Below, one piece after another: positions 8,296 through 17,105 of a stretch of DNA of 40,249 nucleotides (position 1 is its first letter; every line of letters starts with the position of its first letter). This DNA is from Gammaproteobacteria bacterium. Its GTDB lineage: Bacteria > Pseudomonadota > Gammaproteobacteria > Pseudomonadales > Pseudohongiellaceae. The DNA lies in the NCBI GenBank assembly GCA_002726595.1, contig PBTO01000032.1, positions 1 through 40,249 of the forward strand, read 5' to 3'. The notes beneath the pieces are model-generated. The model did no database searches. It had not been told where the DNA came from and saw nothing but the letters and a program-made list of their open reading frames with translations. The position numbers and the translations under genes are program-made.

Positions 8296-8712
8296 ATGAG
8301 GATGCTAATAACTACACTCCTGCTCCTAACGTTTTGTTCAACCGAAGCTGATCCTTATGCCTGGTTCCAGGGCGAATGGGTATCAGATCCGCGACCAACG
8401 ATGGCCAATAACCCCCAGTATGATGTTCTTGATCCCGATAGCTATGCCATTGTCAGTGCAATGTATGGAAAAGTACGCTGGACTATAAGTGATAACACTA
8501 TGGTGTTTTACGATCCGAGGATTGAAAATATCGACGAAACAGAATTTTCCATAGAAGCAATCGATGACAGTACTTTTACATACATTGACCAGTGGGGGGG
8601 CAACTTGAGAATTTGGCGGACTGGATCTGGTTTTTGTATGCGTACTATCACGTTACTCGGATTAGAACGCATTACTGAGTGCTTTCGACCTTTTCTGGAA
8701 GGAGTACAATAA
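8296..8712 (+). CDS. Secreted protein of unknown function
   Basis: The frame is open from 8230, but the likely start is the ATG at 8296 (MRMLITTLLLLTF), giving a 138-residue product with a signal peptide cleaved near STEA-DP. A second ATG two codons later is equally possible. The mature part is acidic and probably beta-rich (YAWFQGEWVSD, FTYIDQWGGNLRIW), reminiscent of small lipocalin-like or 'extracellular barrel' proteins, with two cysteines near the C-terminus. No family was recognised. Confidence 0.6.
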   Translation: MRMLITTLLLLTFCSTEADPYAWFQGEWVSDPRPTMANNPQYDVLDPDSYAIVSAMYGKVRWTISDNTMVFYDPRIENIDETEFSIEAIDDSTFTYIDQWGGNLRIWRTGSGFCMRTITLLGLERITECFRPFLEGVQ

Positions 8713-8821
8713 ATAATTCTCAAGTTTATTGGAGTTTTCCTGTTCCCTCAAGGTTGACCCAATTAACCCCAAGCTGTGTAATATCCCATTGAAAATACTT
8801 TTTACTACTGAGGATCCACCA

Positions 8822-9187
8822 ATGAAAGCACTAGTTAAATATTTCGCACTTCCAGTAATGTGTTTCCTGTTTGCCTATTCGGCGTTAGCTGACGTTAGCG
8901 GCAACTGGGTGTTTGCTGTCACACTGGGCGACCTGGGAAGTGGCGATGCAACTATCAGTCTGAATCAGGAAGCTGAAGGTAAATTGACCGGCATGTATGC
9001 GGGCCAGCTTGCTAATGGCCCGATCGCTGGGACTTATGCGGGAGACAGTTTCGAATTCTCATTCAATAGTGATCTCCTTGGAGGAGATATTACCTATCGT
9101 GGCGAATTAAGGGAGGATGGTAGTGTGGCTGGCGCCGTGGTTGTTCAGGGTCAGGAAATTGGTTCTTTTACCGGAAAAACGCAGTAA
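8822..9187 (+). CDS. Small secreted beta-rich protein
   Basis: A 121-residue product beginning at the ATG at 8822 (GAGG Shine-Dalgarno), with a signal peptide ending SALA-DV. The mature chain has repeated glycine-led strands: GNWVFAVTLGDLGSGDATISL, GKLTGMYAGQLANGPIAGTYAG and EDGSVAGAVVVQGQEIGSFTGK. This pattern is seen in small exported proteins often encoded beside amidohydrolases or hydrolases. Function is unknown. It precedes the alpha/beta-hydrolase gene by under 100 bases in the same direction. Confidence 0.7.
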   Translation: MKALVKYFALPVMCFLFAYSALADVSGNWVFAVTLGDLGSGDATISLNQEAEGKLTGMYAGQLANGPIAGTYAGDSFEFSFNSDLLGGDITYRGELREDGSVAGAVVVQGQEIGSFTGKTQ

Positions 9188-9255
9188 AAAACCACTGAGG
9201 AATTACTCCGGGGGGAGTGAAAGCATTGATGCCAATCAATGCCAGGAATAATGAA

Positions 9256-10392
9256 ATGTTTGTAAAAATTTTAAAGGGCCTGGGCGGGTTGGTTGTATTG
9301 CTGATGTTAGTGGCAATAGTCGGTTACGTTGCAACCGGACCGATGCAACCGGCGGCAGGTTCCAGTAGTGCCGAATGGCTGGAATCGGGTGCTTATTCAG
9401 TTGGGCAGGCAGACTACATTTTTGTCGATGCATCCCGACCTACGGATGAAAACCGCGGCGTTCCCGGTAAGCCAGATCGGACTTTTCCAACCACACTCTG
9501 GTACCCAGAAAATGCCGAAGGGCTCCACCCACTTATCATCCACAGCCACGGTATACTGTCTAATAGAGCGGAGATGCCTTATCTGGTTGAGGCGTTAGCT
9601 AGCCATGGCTATGTGGTTGCTGCAGCGAATTATCCGCTGAGCTCTGGCGCTACCGAGGGCGGCGCTACACCGAACGATGTAGGCAATCAACCTGCCGATG
9701 TGTCGTTCCTTATTGACTCCGTGCTGGCGCTTACTGGAGAAGATAAGCCGTTTGTCGGCTCAATTGATCGGGATCGTATCGGCCTGAGTGGATATTCCCT
9801 CGGCGGACTGACCACCAATCTCGCGACGTATCATGCCAGGTTGCGAGATCCTCGGGTCAGTGCGGCGGTTTCCATCGCCGGACTTTCGGTGGCGTTTACC
9901 CCTGCCTTCTTTGCTACGACAGAGGTGCCTTACCTTGCCATTTCAGGGACTGCCGATGCGCTCATCGAACATCAACGCAACGCCTCCGATATTACCTCTC
10001 GTGTCCGCAATTCCTCGCTGGTAACTATCAGCGGTGGCTCTCATTTAGGATTCGCAGGTTTGGCAGATCCCCTGTTTAGATTCATGAATAACCCGGACAC
10101 CATCGGTTGTAGCGGTGTACTTGCGGTAATAGGGGATGATCCGGATGCGGTATTTGGGGCGTTGGGCACTGTGGAAGAAGGCGTGGACATGAGCAGAGAC
10201 CTGCCTGGCATTTGTGACTATGGTTTCGCCGAGGCCATCCATCCCGGCAGGCAGCAGATGATTACCCAGATTGCCGTGTTGAGTTTTTTCGAATCGGTGT
10301 TTAATCAGGATAGAACCCAGCGAGGAAAGGCATTACAGCAATTGACCCAAGCGCTTGCTGCGGATTTTCCTGAAGTGTCGTTCGCCCTCTAG
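9256..10392 (+). CDS. Membrane-anchored or exported alpha/beta hydrolase
   Basis: Related to the PAF-acetylhydrolase / dienelactone-hydrolase group. The product opens with a hydrophobic segment (MFVKILKGLGGLVVLLMLVA, signal peptide or anchor), then IIHSHGILSNRAEMPYLVEALASHGYVV (oxyanion region), the nucleophile elbow GLSGYSLGG (Ser181), AISGTADALIEH (candidate acid) and GGSHLGF (His). The frame is open from a GTG at 9217. I prefer the ATG at 9256 because AGGA lies eight bases upstream; the ATG at 9229 is an alternative. With the upstream secreted protein it may form a two-gene unit. Substrate is unknown. Confidence 0.82.
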   Translation: MFVKILKGLGGLVVLLMLVAIVGYVATGPMQPAAGSSSAEWLESGAYSVGQADYIFVDASRPTDENRGVPGKPDRTFPTTLWYPENAEGLHPLIIHSHGILSNRAEMPYLVEALASHGYVVAAANYPLSSGATEGGATPNDVGNQPADVSFLIDSVLALTGEDKPFVGSIDRDRIGLSGYSLGGLTTNLATYHARLRDPRVSAAVSIAGLSVAFTPAFFATTEVPYLAISGTADALIEHQRNASDITSRVRNSSLVTISGGSHLGFAGLADPLFRFMNNPDTIGCSGVLAVIGDDPDAVFGALGTVEEGVDMSRDLPGICDYGFAEAIHPGRQQMITQIAVLSFFESVFNQDRTQRGKALQQLTQALAADFPEVSFAL

Positions 10393-10541
10393 AGTGAGGC
10401 CTTTGTTATAAACAAAGATGGCAAACTATCGGGGAAGGACTACGATTTTTCTGCAACGAAGCGGGATCTGCCTTCTCTATAGACTTGATCGGGGATTCGT
10501 TTTATATTCCCGTAACCCCGCAACAGTGACTTGCCCAGCAA

Positions 10542-11576
10542 ATGAATCCAGCCACAGCTTTACCACTCGCCATTACTGCTCTGTTGTTGGGCGTTACCAA
10601 GACTACCCACGCCCAAAGCATAAAGCTTGAGCGATTGCCAACTGAAACCTTAAACATCACCGCGCCCTCTGAACGGGTTACCGGTACACCGGGAAATATG
10701 ACATTCAGCAACAGGGATTGCCGCTCTTATCCCGTCACGGAAAGCCGATCCCGAATCGTCAATACTGCAGTACAGGAGTGGGCGTATTTTGGCTTCGGTA
10801 TCCAGGATCAGACCCTCACCACTGTTTCCGGAGAGAGTGCACCGAGAGAGAGGCGCCGGCGACCACGCATGAGCAGCGAGGAAGCCGCACGGGTAGCAGA
10901 TTCAATCGCTGGATACTGGTCGGCAACGCCAGACAGCGGCTGGATTCTGCAACGGCAGAACGAGTCCTGGAATTCCCGTGGAGTTACCTCAAGATGGCGT
11001 ACCCCCTGGTCAGCAGCCTTCATATCCTGGGTGATGTGTGAAAACGGATTGGGAGAGCCCGGTCACTTCGAACGGGCCATCGCTCACCACACCTATATTG
11101 ATCAGGCCATTCTTGCCCGTGAGCAGGGTGATCCAAATACTGCCTTTATGGCCTACGATCCCGGTGAAATGCCAGTCGTTCCTGGAGACCTGCTGTGTCG
11201 GGGCAGTCGTCCGGCCTATCAATCGATCGCCGAGCGTCGGCGCCACATTGGTGTGGGCGCCAGAACCCATTGTGATATTGTGGTAAAAATGGATGAAGTG
11301 GCAGACCGCATTATGGTCATCGGCGGTAACGTCCGTGGCTCGGTGACAATGAAGTTGTTACCGGCTATCGCCGCAACAAACGGATTATTAAAGCCTGCGC
11401 CCTACAATAGGCGGCGGATATTTGCTCATCTGAAACTGAATGCAGATCCGATCTCGGACAATGCACTTGACCTCAGCCCGACCATCAGGGCGATGAATTG
11501 TGGCGATATACAGCCAACCACCGCCATGGTGGCGGCCAATCTTACTGTGGAGTCTTCAGACACCTGTAAAGAGTAA
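10542..11576 (+). CDS. Exported DUF2272-domain protein
   Basis: A 344-residue protein with a signal peptide (ends THAQ). The C-terminal two thirds fit DUF2272: RIVNTAVQEWAYFG, VADSIAGYWSATPDSGW, WRTPWSAAFISWVMCENGL, HHTYIDQAI, MPVVPGDLLCRGSR and the HCDIVV...VMVIGGNVRGSVTMK block. The conserved His/Cys positions resemble the NlpC/P60-CHAP kind of fold, so a cell-wall or amide-cleaving role is possible but unproven. A run of arginines at residues 103-110 forms a basic linker. The Shine-Dalgarno is weak. Confidence 0.85.
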   Translation: MNPATALPLAITALLLGVTKTTHAQSIKLERLPTETLNITAPSERVTGTPGNMTFSNRDCRSYPVTESRSRIVNTAVQEWAYFGFGIQDQTLTTVSGESAPRERRRRPRMSSEEAARVADSIAGYWSATPDSGWILQRQNESWNSRGVTSRWRTPWSAAFISWVMCENGLGEPGHFERAIAHHTYIDQAILAREQGDPNTAFMAYDPGEMPVVPGDLLCRGSRPAYQSIAERRRHIGVGARTHCDIVVKMDEVADRIMVIGGNVRGSVTMKLLPAIAATNGLLKPAPYNRRRIFAHLKLNADPISDNALDLSPTIRAMNCGDIQPTTAMVAANLTVESSDTCKE

Positions 11577-11681
11577 GGGTCGGCGGCATAGATTTTTTAA
11601 TCCCCAGGCTACTCTCCCAACACAGTACCCGAATTTCACCGAAACCCGATGCCACCGTCTCGAACTCTAGGTAACTTACGT

Positions 11682-11720
11682 TTGATCTTGATCAAGAGAC
11701 ATTCTTTTGAATTTATCTAT
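11682..11720 (+). promoter_or_regulatory. FNR/Anr box with downstream -10 element
   Basis: TTGATCTTGATCAA (11682-11695) is a perfect match to the FNR/Anr palindrome TTGAT-N4-ATCAA. A candidate -10, TATCTA (11714-11719), would place the start of transcription about 37-38 bases from the box centre, close to the usual -41.5 of activated class II promoters. The downstream gene is the CBS-domain protein at 11777. Confidence 0.8.
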
Positions 11721-11776
11721 GCTGAATCAGCACCCGGCAATGATGGCCGAACCGACAGGGAGAATAAGGAGTCGTT

Positions 11777-12214
11777 TTGTATACAGTAGATGAAATCATG
11801 ACCACCAATGTAGTGACCCTGCAGCCGGAGGAGCCGGTTTTCAAAGGGATGGCGTTAATGGCGGAAATGCACATTCGTCATCTCCCGATCGTTGACAAGG
11901 ACCACCATTTATTGGGTATTTTGAGTCATCGGGATATATTGCGAGCCGATGTTTCCAGTTTGAACAGCGGCGGGCAGAAATTTCGCTCAAGTGTTGAAAC
12001 CAGCCCCATAAGCACCATTATGAGCGAGAAAGTTTGTGCTGCCTCTCCCAAAGACAGCTTACGCAGCGTTGGAAGGATTTTGCTGCAGGAGAAGTTCGGC
12101 TGCGTTCCGATCATCGATGAAGGTGTCCTGGTGGGCATAATAACAGATACAGACTATGTTACTGTGGCCATAAATCTGATTGAAGAACTGGAAGATTTTG
12201 AAGATGCGGCATAG
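11777..12214 (+). CDS. Two-CBS-domain protein, probably oxygen-regulated
   Basis: A 145-residue cytoplasmic protein made of a tandem CBS pair (Bateman module): VDEIMTTNVVTLQPEEPVFKGMALMAEMHIRHLPIVD...GILSHRDIL (about 3-57) and ISTIMSEKVCAASPKDSLRSVGRILLQEKFGCVPIID...GIITDTDYV (about 74-130), with an acidic tail. CBS pairs bind adenine nucleotides. The start is a TTG with a strong AAGGAG five bases upstream. An FNR-type box lies about 90 bases upstream, so expression under low oxygen is likely. No catalytic domain is attached. A terminator follows. Confidence 0.9.
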   Translation: MYTVDEIMTTNVVTLQPEEPVFKGMALMAEMHIRHLPIVDKDHHLLGILSHRDILRADVSSLNSGGQKFRSSVETSPISTIMSEKVCAASPKDSLRSVGRILLQEKFGCVPIIDEGVLVGIITDTDYVTVAINLIEELEDFEDAA

Positions 12215-12321
12215 TTAAATTTGCCAGGCGAGCGGCAATTTCAGGGATTGACAGATTTCCTTCACGGATTGCTCGAACTCTGGATTCAATGGAAGAACCA
12301 GTTAGACAGCAGGCAGCCAGC

Positions 12322-12359
12322 TAAAAACCCCATCCAGCTACTCTGGGTGGGGTTTTTTA
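12322..12359 (+). terminator. Rho-independent terminator after the CBS gene
   Basis: Perfect arms AAAACCCCATCC (12325-12335 region) and GGGTGGGGTTTT with T6 tail. It shares its right arm and tail with the terminator at 6343-6379. Confidence 0.9.
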
Positions 12360-12569
12360 TTGACTGTACCCCAACGGCAAAGCTTTATACCAAACCAATC
12401 GGTAATGCGGGATTTTTCAGTGACAATTACTTATTGATAACTTGCTGCTATGCCATTAACTTAACAACTTGATAGCCTGCTGCCCTCGAATCTCTGGCTA
12501 AAGTTGGCAGGTACTAACAAACACAGTACTTCCGGTACTGTTTATCGGAGTGCAAATAGGGTGACAATA

Positions 12570-13466
12570 ATGAAAAGAATAATTTTTATAATCGTGTTGA
12601 CGCTCCTTAGTATCGCCACACTAGGGATAGTAACCGCCCAACAGCGTCCCACGCTGACTCCCGAACAATTAGCTCGGGTGCAAATACACCCGGTTCCAGG
12701 CAAAGCGGGTCTTTACGTTATCCCCGGCTTCGATGGCAGCCTATCCGGAGGCAATGTGGCGGTCAGAGTTACCGGTAACGGTGTTATTCTGGTCGACAAT
12801 AAATTTGCCTATAGCGCAAGCGACATCATCAGGCAAGTGTCAAGCGTAACCACCGAGCCCATCAGCTATGTGTTGAATACCCACCATCACAGTGACCATG
12901 CCGGAAGCAATGCCGACTTTATGCCGGCCGCCCAGGTGATTGGGCATGAGAATGTCCGCCGCAATATTATCCGCAATGACCTGGGCGGTGCTCCACCGAT
13001 CATCTTTTCCCATAGCACGAGCGTCTTTGTCGGCGATGTCGAAGCGCAGGCCCATCATTTCGGACGCGGCCATACCAACGGCGACTCGGTCATTTACTTT
13101 CCCGACCTGCGCACGGTCCATACCGGCGATCTGTTTATCTGGGGAGATCGTCTGGACGGCAGTACAATGGCTCCCTTCATCGACTACGCCAATGGTGGTA
13201 GTGCGGCTGAGTGGTCCGCAACTCTCGACGGCTTGCTAACCCTCGATTTTGATACGGTCATTCCGGGTCATGGCCCCATCCTGACCAGGGCTGATGTCAG
13301 AACATTTCAGGACAAGTTTTCACGTTTGGTCCTGCGCATGACGAGGTTGATTGATGCGGGTGTGAGTCGGGATGATATCGCTACTCGGCTTGAACTTGAC
13401 GACCTGAACTGGCCGTTTGCCCCGCGTGCGGTGCAGGCAATCTTCGATGAGTTATCCGGACAGTAA
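12570..13466 (+). CDS. Secreted MBL-fold metallohydrolase
   Basis: A 298-residue product starting at the ATG at 12570 (upstream codons back to 12504 look non-coding), with a signal peptide ending VTAQ. All metallo-beta-lactamase-fold ligands are present: HHHSDH (His105, His107, Asp109, His110), GRGHTNGD (His168), HTGDLF (Asp187) and IPGHG (His234), so two metals should bind. The opening KAGLYVIPGFDGSLSGGNVAV and the short C-terminal helical tail resemble the exported 'MBL fold metallo-hydrolase' group related to quinoprotein-relay and subclass-B3-like proteins. The substrate is unknown; beta-lactamase activity cannot be assumed. Confidence 0.9.
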   Translation: MKRIIFIIVLTLLSIATLGIVTAQQRPTLTPEQLARVQIHPVPGKAGLYVIPGFDGSLSGGNVAVRVTGNGVILVDNKFAYSASDIIRQVSSVTTEPISYVLNTHHHSDHAGSNADFMPAAQVIGHENVRRNIIRNDLGGAPPIIFSHSTSVFVGDVEAQAHHFGRGHTNGDSVIYFPDLRTVHTGDLFIWGDRLDGSTMAPFIDYANGGSAAEWSATLDGLLTLDFDTVIPGHGPILTRADVRTFQDKFSRLVLRMTRLIDAGVSRDDIATRLELDDLNWPFAPRAVQAIFDELSGQ

Positions 13467-13637
13467 GAGGCCCGTCTCGGTTTCTTCACTCTGTACCAAA
13501 TACTGTGAGAGAAATGTTGATCAAAAAAATACAGAAATAGACGATGGAAATCGTAATAAGCTATTGTAGTTTCTCGGTGTAACGACCAATTTTTATCGCT
13601 TAGTTAGAGCTATTGAATGGAACTGGACTAGAAGCGA

Positions 13638-15173
13638 ATGAAAAATCACCCGCACTTATCAGAAAAGCTTGCACTGCTCTATGCTCTGCGTGCCAATCCT
13701 TCGATAAATTGTCATGCTGATTTGGCAAAACGCCTGGGAATTGCTCCCCAGGCGATCAGCATATGGATTCATGGTACTGCTACCCGGACCGGTGATTGTA
13801 TTCCCAACGCTCAGATTGATGCGGTTGCCTATGTAGTTGCAATCGAGGCTCATTGGTTTGCACTTGACTTGGAAAGTTTTAAAAATAAATTGCATCAAAA
13901 ACTTGAACGTGAGAGCCGGAGGTATTCAGCCAGGCCTGAGAAAATTTCCCTGTCTTTGCTGCCAATGACCAACGCAGAAATATTTGGTCGAGTAGAAGAG
14001 CTGAAATTACTTGATGCTGCCTGGGAGGAATCAGCAAACAATGTTATTCAGGTAGTGGCCTTCGGAGGTGTAGGTAAAAGCACACTGATAAATTGCTGGT
14101 TGTCTCGGCTAGAGAAAAAAAATTACCGGGGAGCTGAAAAAGTCTATGCCTGGTCCTTCTACTGGCAAGGAAGTTCTTCAGATGTTAAATCATCAGGAGA
14201 CTTCTTCATTGAGCATGCGCTGGATTGGTTTGGTGACGAGCAGCCGACCGAGGGCACGCCCTGGGCAAAAGCAACGCGTCTTGCCAATCTGATAAGAGCT
14301 TCTAAAACCTTACTCATTTTGGATGGTCTTGAGCCATTGCAATTCCCCCCGGGTCCGAAGAAGGGACAAGTAGAAAACCCGGCTGTAGCCCTGTTGATCA
14401 GGGAGCTAGCTTCTGATAATAGCGGTTTGTGTGTTATTACTTCACGCATCGGTGTGACTGATCTGATTTCGTATCAGGACGGACGAGTTCAAACAATAGA
14501 TTTAGGTTCTCTTTCGGTTGAAGCAGGCACACAAATGTTGAAGAGTGCGGGAATTTTGGGCGATTCAGCTGACTTTACTTCTGTAATTAAAGAATACTCC
14601 GGGCATCCATTGAGTTTATCATTACTGGCGGGATATTTATTAGTAGTACATCAGGGAGATATCAGTAAATTCAGGGAGGTAAAATCGCTGTTTGATGATC
14701 AAAATTTGGGCACGCATGCGAGGAATTTGATGCGAGTTTATCTGGATTGGTTCAAGAATACGCCTCAGTGTAGTTTGCTATACCTGATAGGCTTATTCGA
14801 CAGAGCAGTAACGTTGCAAAATCTCCAGACGCTCTGTTCGAATGAAACTATTGATTCACTCACCAGCGAGCTTGCAAGTTTCACGAACTCTGAATGGCGC
14901 TATGCAATTTCAAATCTGAAAGATGCTAATCTTGTCTCCGTCGATCAAAGAGGTAATGACCTTATTATCGACTGCCACCCTCTGGTCAGGCATTACATCA
15001 ATGATTATTTGGCCACAGAACACAAAGAATTGTGGGGCAAGGGTCATGGCTTGATATTTCGTCACTTGCAGCAGGCAGCCGTGGGCGACCCGTCGAATAT
15101 GAGGGAACTGGAACCCTTGTTCCGTGCTGTAATCCAAGGATCACAGGCAGGGTTGTATGTTGAAGCTTTTTAG
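13638..15173 (+). CDS. STAND-type NTPase with N-terminal HTH (amber-terminated)
   Basis: A 511-residue protein. It has an N-terminal helix-turn-helix (about 27-47, ADLAKRLGIAPQAISIW), a linker FGRVEEL typical of NB-ARC/NACHT-like proteins, Walker A GGVGKST (143-149), Walker B LLILDGLEPLQ (225-235), ITSR sensor (267-270) and a GHPLSLSLLAGYLL helix of the winged region. STAND proteins are ATP-driven switches whose C-terminal repeats sense a signal. Here the frame ends at a TAG (15171-15173) inside a region that family members continue through, and the same frame reopens into a TPR protein. No Cys-rich or nuclease effector is seen; output may be DNA binding by the HTH. Neighbours suggest no clear operon. 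Confidence 0.85.
   Translation: MKNHPHLSEKLALLYALRANPSINCHADLAKRLGIAPQAISIWIHGTATRTGDCIPNAQIDAVAYVVAIEAHWFALDLESFKNKLHQKLERESRRYSARPEKISLSLLPMTNAEIFGRVEELKLLDAAWEESANNVIQVVAFGGVGKSTLINCWLSRLEKKNYRGAEKVYAWSFYWQGSSSDVKSSGDFFIEHALDWFGDEQPTEGTPWAKATRLANLIRASKTLLILDGLEPLQFPPGPKKGQVENPAVALLIRELASDNSGLCVITSRIGVTDLISYQDGRVQTIDLGSLSVEAGTQMLKSAGILGDSADFTSVIKEYSGHPLSLSLLAGYLLVVHQGDISKFREVKSLFDDQNLGTHARNLMRVYLDWFKNTPQCSLLYLIGLFDRAVTLQNLQTLCSNETIDSLTSELASFTNSEWRYAISNLKDANLVSVDQRGNDLIIDCHPLVRHYINDYLATEHKELWGKGHGLIFRHLQQAAVGDPSNMRELEPLFRAVIQGSQAGLYVEAF
15171..15173 (+). other. In-frame amber codon between STAND and TPR halves
   Basis: Removing this TAG joins residues ending LYVEAF to LYFERIKRGYT and then the ATG at 15207, all in one frame, giving an 884-residue protein with the usual HTH-NTPase-TPR layout. 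The reading resembles the conserved EAL-x-E-x-Y-x-x-RI-x-RG stretch of full-length relatives. Confidence 0.85.
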
Positions 15174-15206
15174 CTGTATTTTGAGCGAATTAAAAGAGGT
15201 TACACC

Positions 15207-16292
15207 ATGCTGATGACAAAAGGTTCTCATCATGCAGACCAAGCCTGTATCAAGGCTTTCTTTAACAAACAGTGGACTGAGCCAGTGGATGCCCTACCCG
15301 AAGATGCCAAATTACATCTTTTGTCCAGTGCCGCTACAAATTTAATGTCACTGGGAAATATAGATGAGGCAATTGGCCCCTCTCGCAAGAGTATCGACTG
15401 GTTTGTACAACATGAAAGATGGTTGGAGGCCACAAGCGCTGCTGCACCTCTTTGGTCGATGCTAGTGGCTGCGGGCAGGCTCAATGAGGCGATTGAGCTA
15501 TTGGACAAATTACAGGATTGTGTTGCCAAGACCAACAATAATGTATTAAGTGCCATGGCAATGAATTTATATGCCCACGCCTATCATTTGTCTGGTGAGG
15601 ATGAAAAGGCAAGGCAATTATTCGAGCAGGTCGAGGACACGCTTAGCCAAAGGGAGCCATATTCCCCCGTATCGTTTCCAACAATTAGTTCGTATTACTG
15701 TAAGTTTTTGGTGGAGACAGGAGCCCATAAAAAGGCATTACAAAGAGCGTTACAAACCTTTGAATGGAGAAGGGAAAAGGCCTGGCAGGTTGCAATAGAT
15801 ACCACTTCACTGTTGGCCAGTGATCACTTGGTTCTTGGTCTGGCATATCTGAAGTTGCGTGATCCTGATAATGCCAAACTTCATCTTGATAAGCAGGTGG
15901 AGCTGTTTAAATCTGCCGATGAGTGGTTGTACCTACCCATCGGTCTTAGTTCGAGGGCGCTATTTCACATAGAAAACAACAATTACCAGGCGGCCGAAAC
16001 AGACCTGGATGAGGCTCTGGAAATTCCAATTAGGACCGGCGCAAAATTTGGACAATGGGAGGCTATTGTTAATCTTGCCCTGCTTTATTTCCAGCGCGGT
16101 GATTGCGAACTAAGTAGATCATTTTTGCAGAGGGCGAAAAAATTATCTGGCATGGAACTCTATCGCCATAGGGATGATGAATTGGTGAGTCTTGAAGAAA
16201 ATCTTTCACTTGCACTAGACGCAAGTGATCTTGCTGAACCAATCACTTCAGCTGTTCGAAGCGCGCCAATACAGAGCTCCGATATTTGTTGA
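15207..16292 (+). CDS. TPR-repeat sensor half of the STAND protein
   Basis: A 361-residue helical repeat protein, in the same frame as the STAND NTPase and 33 bases after its TAG. TPR-like units include LLSSAATNLMSLGNIDEAIGPSRKSI, WSMLVAAGRLNEAIELLDKL, AMNLYAHAYHLSGEDEKARQLF, LGLAYLKLRDPDNAKLHLDK, SRALFHIENNNYQAAETDLDEAL and LALLYFQRGDCELSRSFLQRA. In relatives this is the C-terminal sensor of the same polypeptide. AGAGG lies seven bases before the ATG, so it could also be made separately by restart. Without the amber this and the preceding ORF are one gene; whether the pair works as two subunits is unknown. Confidence 0.82.
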   Translation: MLMTKGSHHADQACIKAFFNKQWTEPVDALPEDAKLHLLSSAATNLMSLGNIDEAIGPSRKSIDWFVQHERWLEATSAAAPLWSMLVAAGRLNEAIELLDKLQDCVAKTNNNVLSAMAMNLYAHAYHLSGEDEKARQLFEQVEDTLSQREPYSPVSFPTISSYYCKFLVETGAHKKALQRALQTFEWRREKAWQVAIDTTSLLASDHLVLGLAYLKLRDPDNAKLHLDKQVELFKSADEWLYLPIGLSSRALFHIENNNYQAAETDLDEALEIPIRTGAKFGQWEAIVNLALLYFQRGDCELSRSFLQRAKKLSGMELYRHRDDELVSLEENLSLALDASDLAEPITSAVRSAPIQSSDIC

Positions 16293-16493
16293 GTCCATAG
16301 ATAATGAAGGCATGAACACGGATTCTCAACATACAACAAATTTCATTTATGCCAATTGGCAAGAGTCTCTCTCCTTTCCATGCGCATAGCTGGGAGAGAA
16401 GTAAAAGTTTATTCTGCTCATGGGCCCTGGCTTTCAATAAGATCTTATTAATGTTCCTACATATAATACCCCTCGAATCGCCTGAGGTCCTCC

Positions 16494-16985
16494 ATGCTCT
16501 ATGAAGTCGAGGGTGATATCCTGCTGACCCGGGCCCAGGTAATTGCCCAGGGTGTAGCCACCTATGACCCGATGAACCGTGGTCTGTCCAAGAAACTCCA
16601 CGAGCGGTATCCGGTCATGGTGACCGCATTTAACGAATGGTGCGATATGAGCAATCCCGAACTCGGTGCGCTTTGGTTGTGGGGAGACCCAGACAAGCTG
16701 CTGGTGCTCAATATGGTTACCCATGAGGGTGATATTGATGACCCGACCAGAACGGGCCGGGCATCAAAAATAGCCGTACACCGGTGCCTGCGTGCCTTGG
16801 CGAAGATGGTGGTAGACGAAAAACTCAAGTCCATCTCAATGCTGAAGCTGGGAACCGGTTTTGGCGGGCTTGACTGGTTCGAGGTGCGCGGCATGATGCA
16901 CTCGCAACTGGGTGAGCTATTGATTCCAATTTTTGTCTACGTGACAGAGCTGGATGGCCAGATCGCTTCGGAACTAGGGATGTAA
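16494..16985 (+). CDS. Macro-domain (ADP-ribose-binding-like) protein
   Basis: A 163-residue stand-alone macro-fold protein. Visible are VEGDILLTRAQVIAQGVA (first strand and acidic ligand), NRGLSKKLHERYPVM, the adenine-side LGALWLWGDPDKLLVLNMVT, and SISMLKLGTGFGGLDWFEVRGMM, the glycine-rich phosphate loop. Macro domains bind ADP-ribose or derivatives and some remove ADP-ribose from proteins or DNA. No DarT-like or other ADP-ribosyltransferase gene is adjacent. It lies about 200 bases after the TPR gene in the same direction, so a functional link is only possible. GAGG precedes the ATG. Confidence 0.82.
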   Translation: MLYEVEGDILLTRAQVIAQGVATYDPMNRGLSKKLHERYPVMVTAFNEWCDMSNPELGALWLWGDPDKLLVLNMVTHEGDIDDPTRTGRASKIAVHRCLRALAKMVVDEKLKSISMLKLGTGFGGLDWFEVRGMMHSQLGELLIPIFVYVTELDGQIASELGM

Positions 16986-17105
16986 AACCGGCATCGCTGT
17001 TTTATTGCTGATCAGCGCCGTGGCTTCCTGGCCCTGATTGTCCCATACTCACAGATACTTCAAAGAGCAGGATGCTTAATTCGTGTAAATACCCGGAGCA
17101 AAGAT

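Noticed and set aside
15171-15173. Amber codon in the STAND gene as selenocysteine or pyrrolysine
   Set aside because: Selenocysteine uses UGA, and pyrrolysine is not expected in this lineage; a nonsense mutation or plain read-through is simpler.
16368-16399. Hairpin after the TPR gene as terminator
   Set aside because: Seven-bp stem with an 18-base loop and no T tail.
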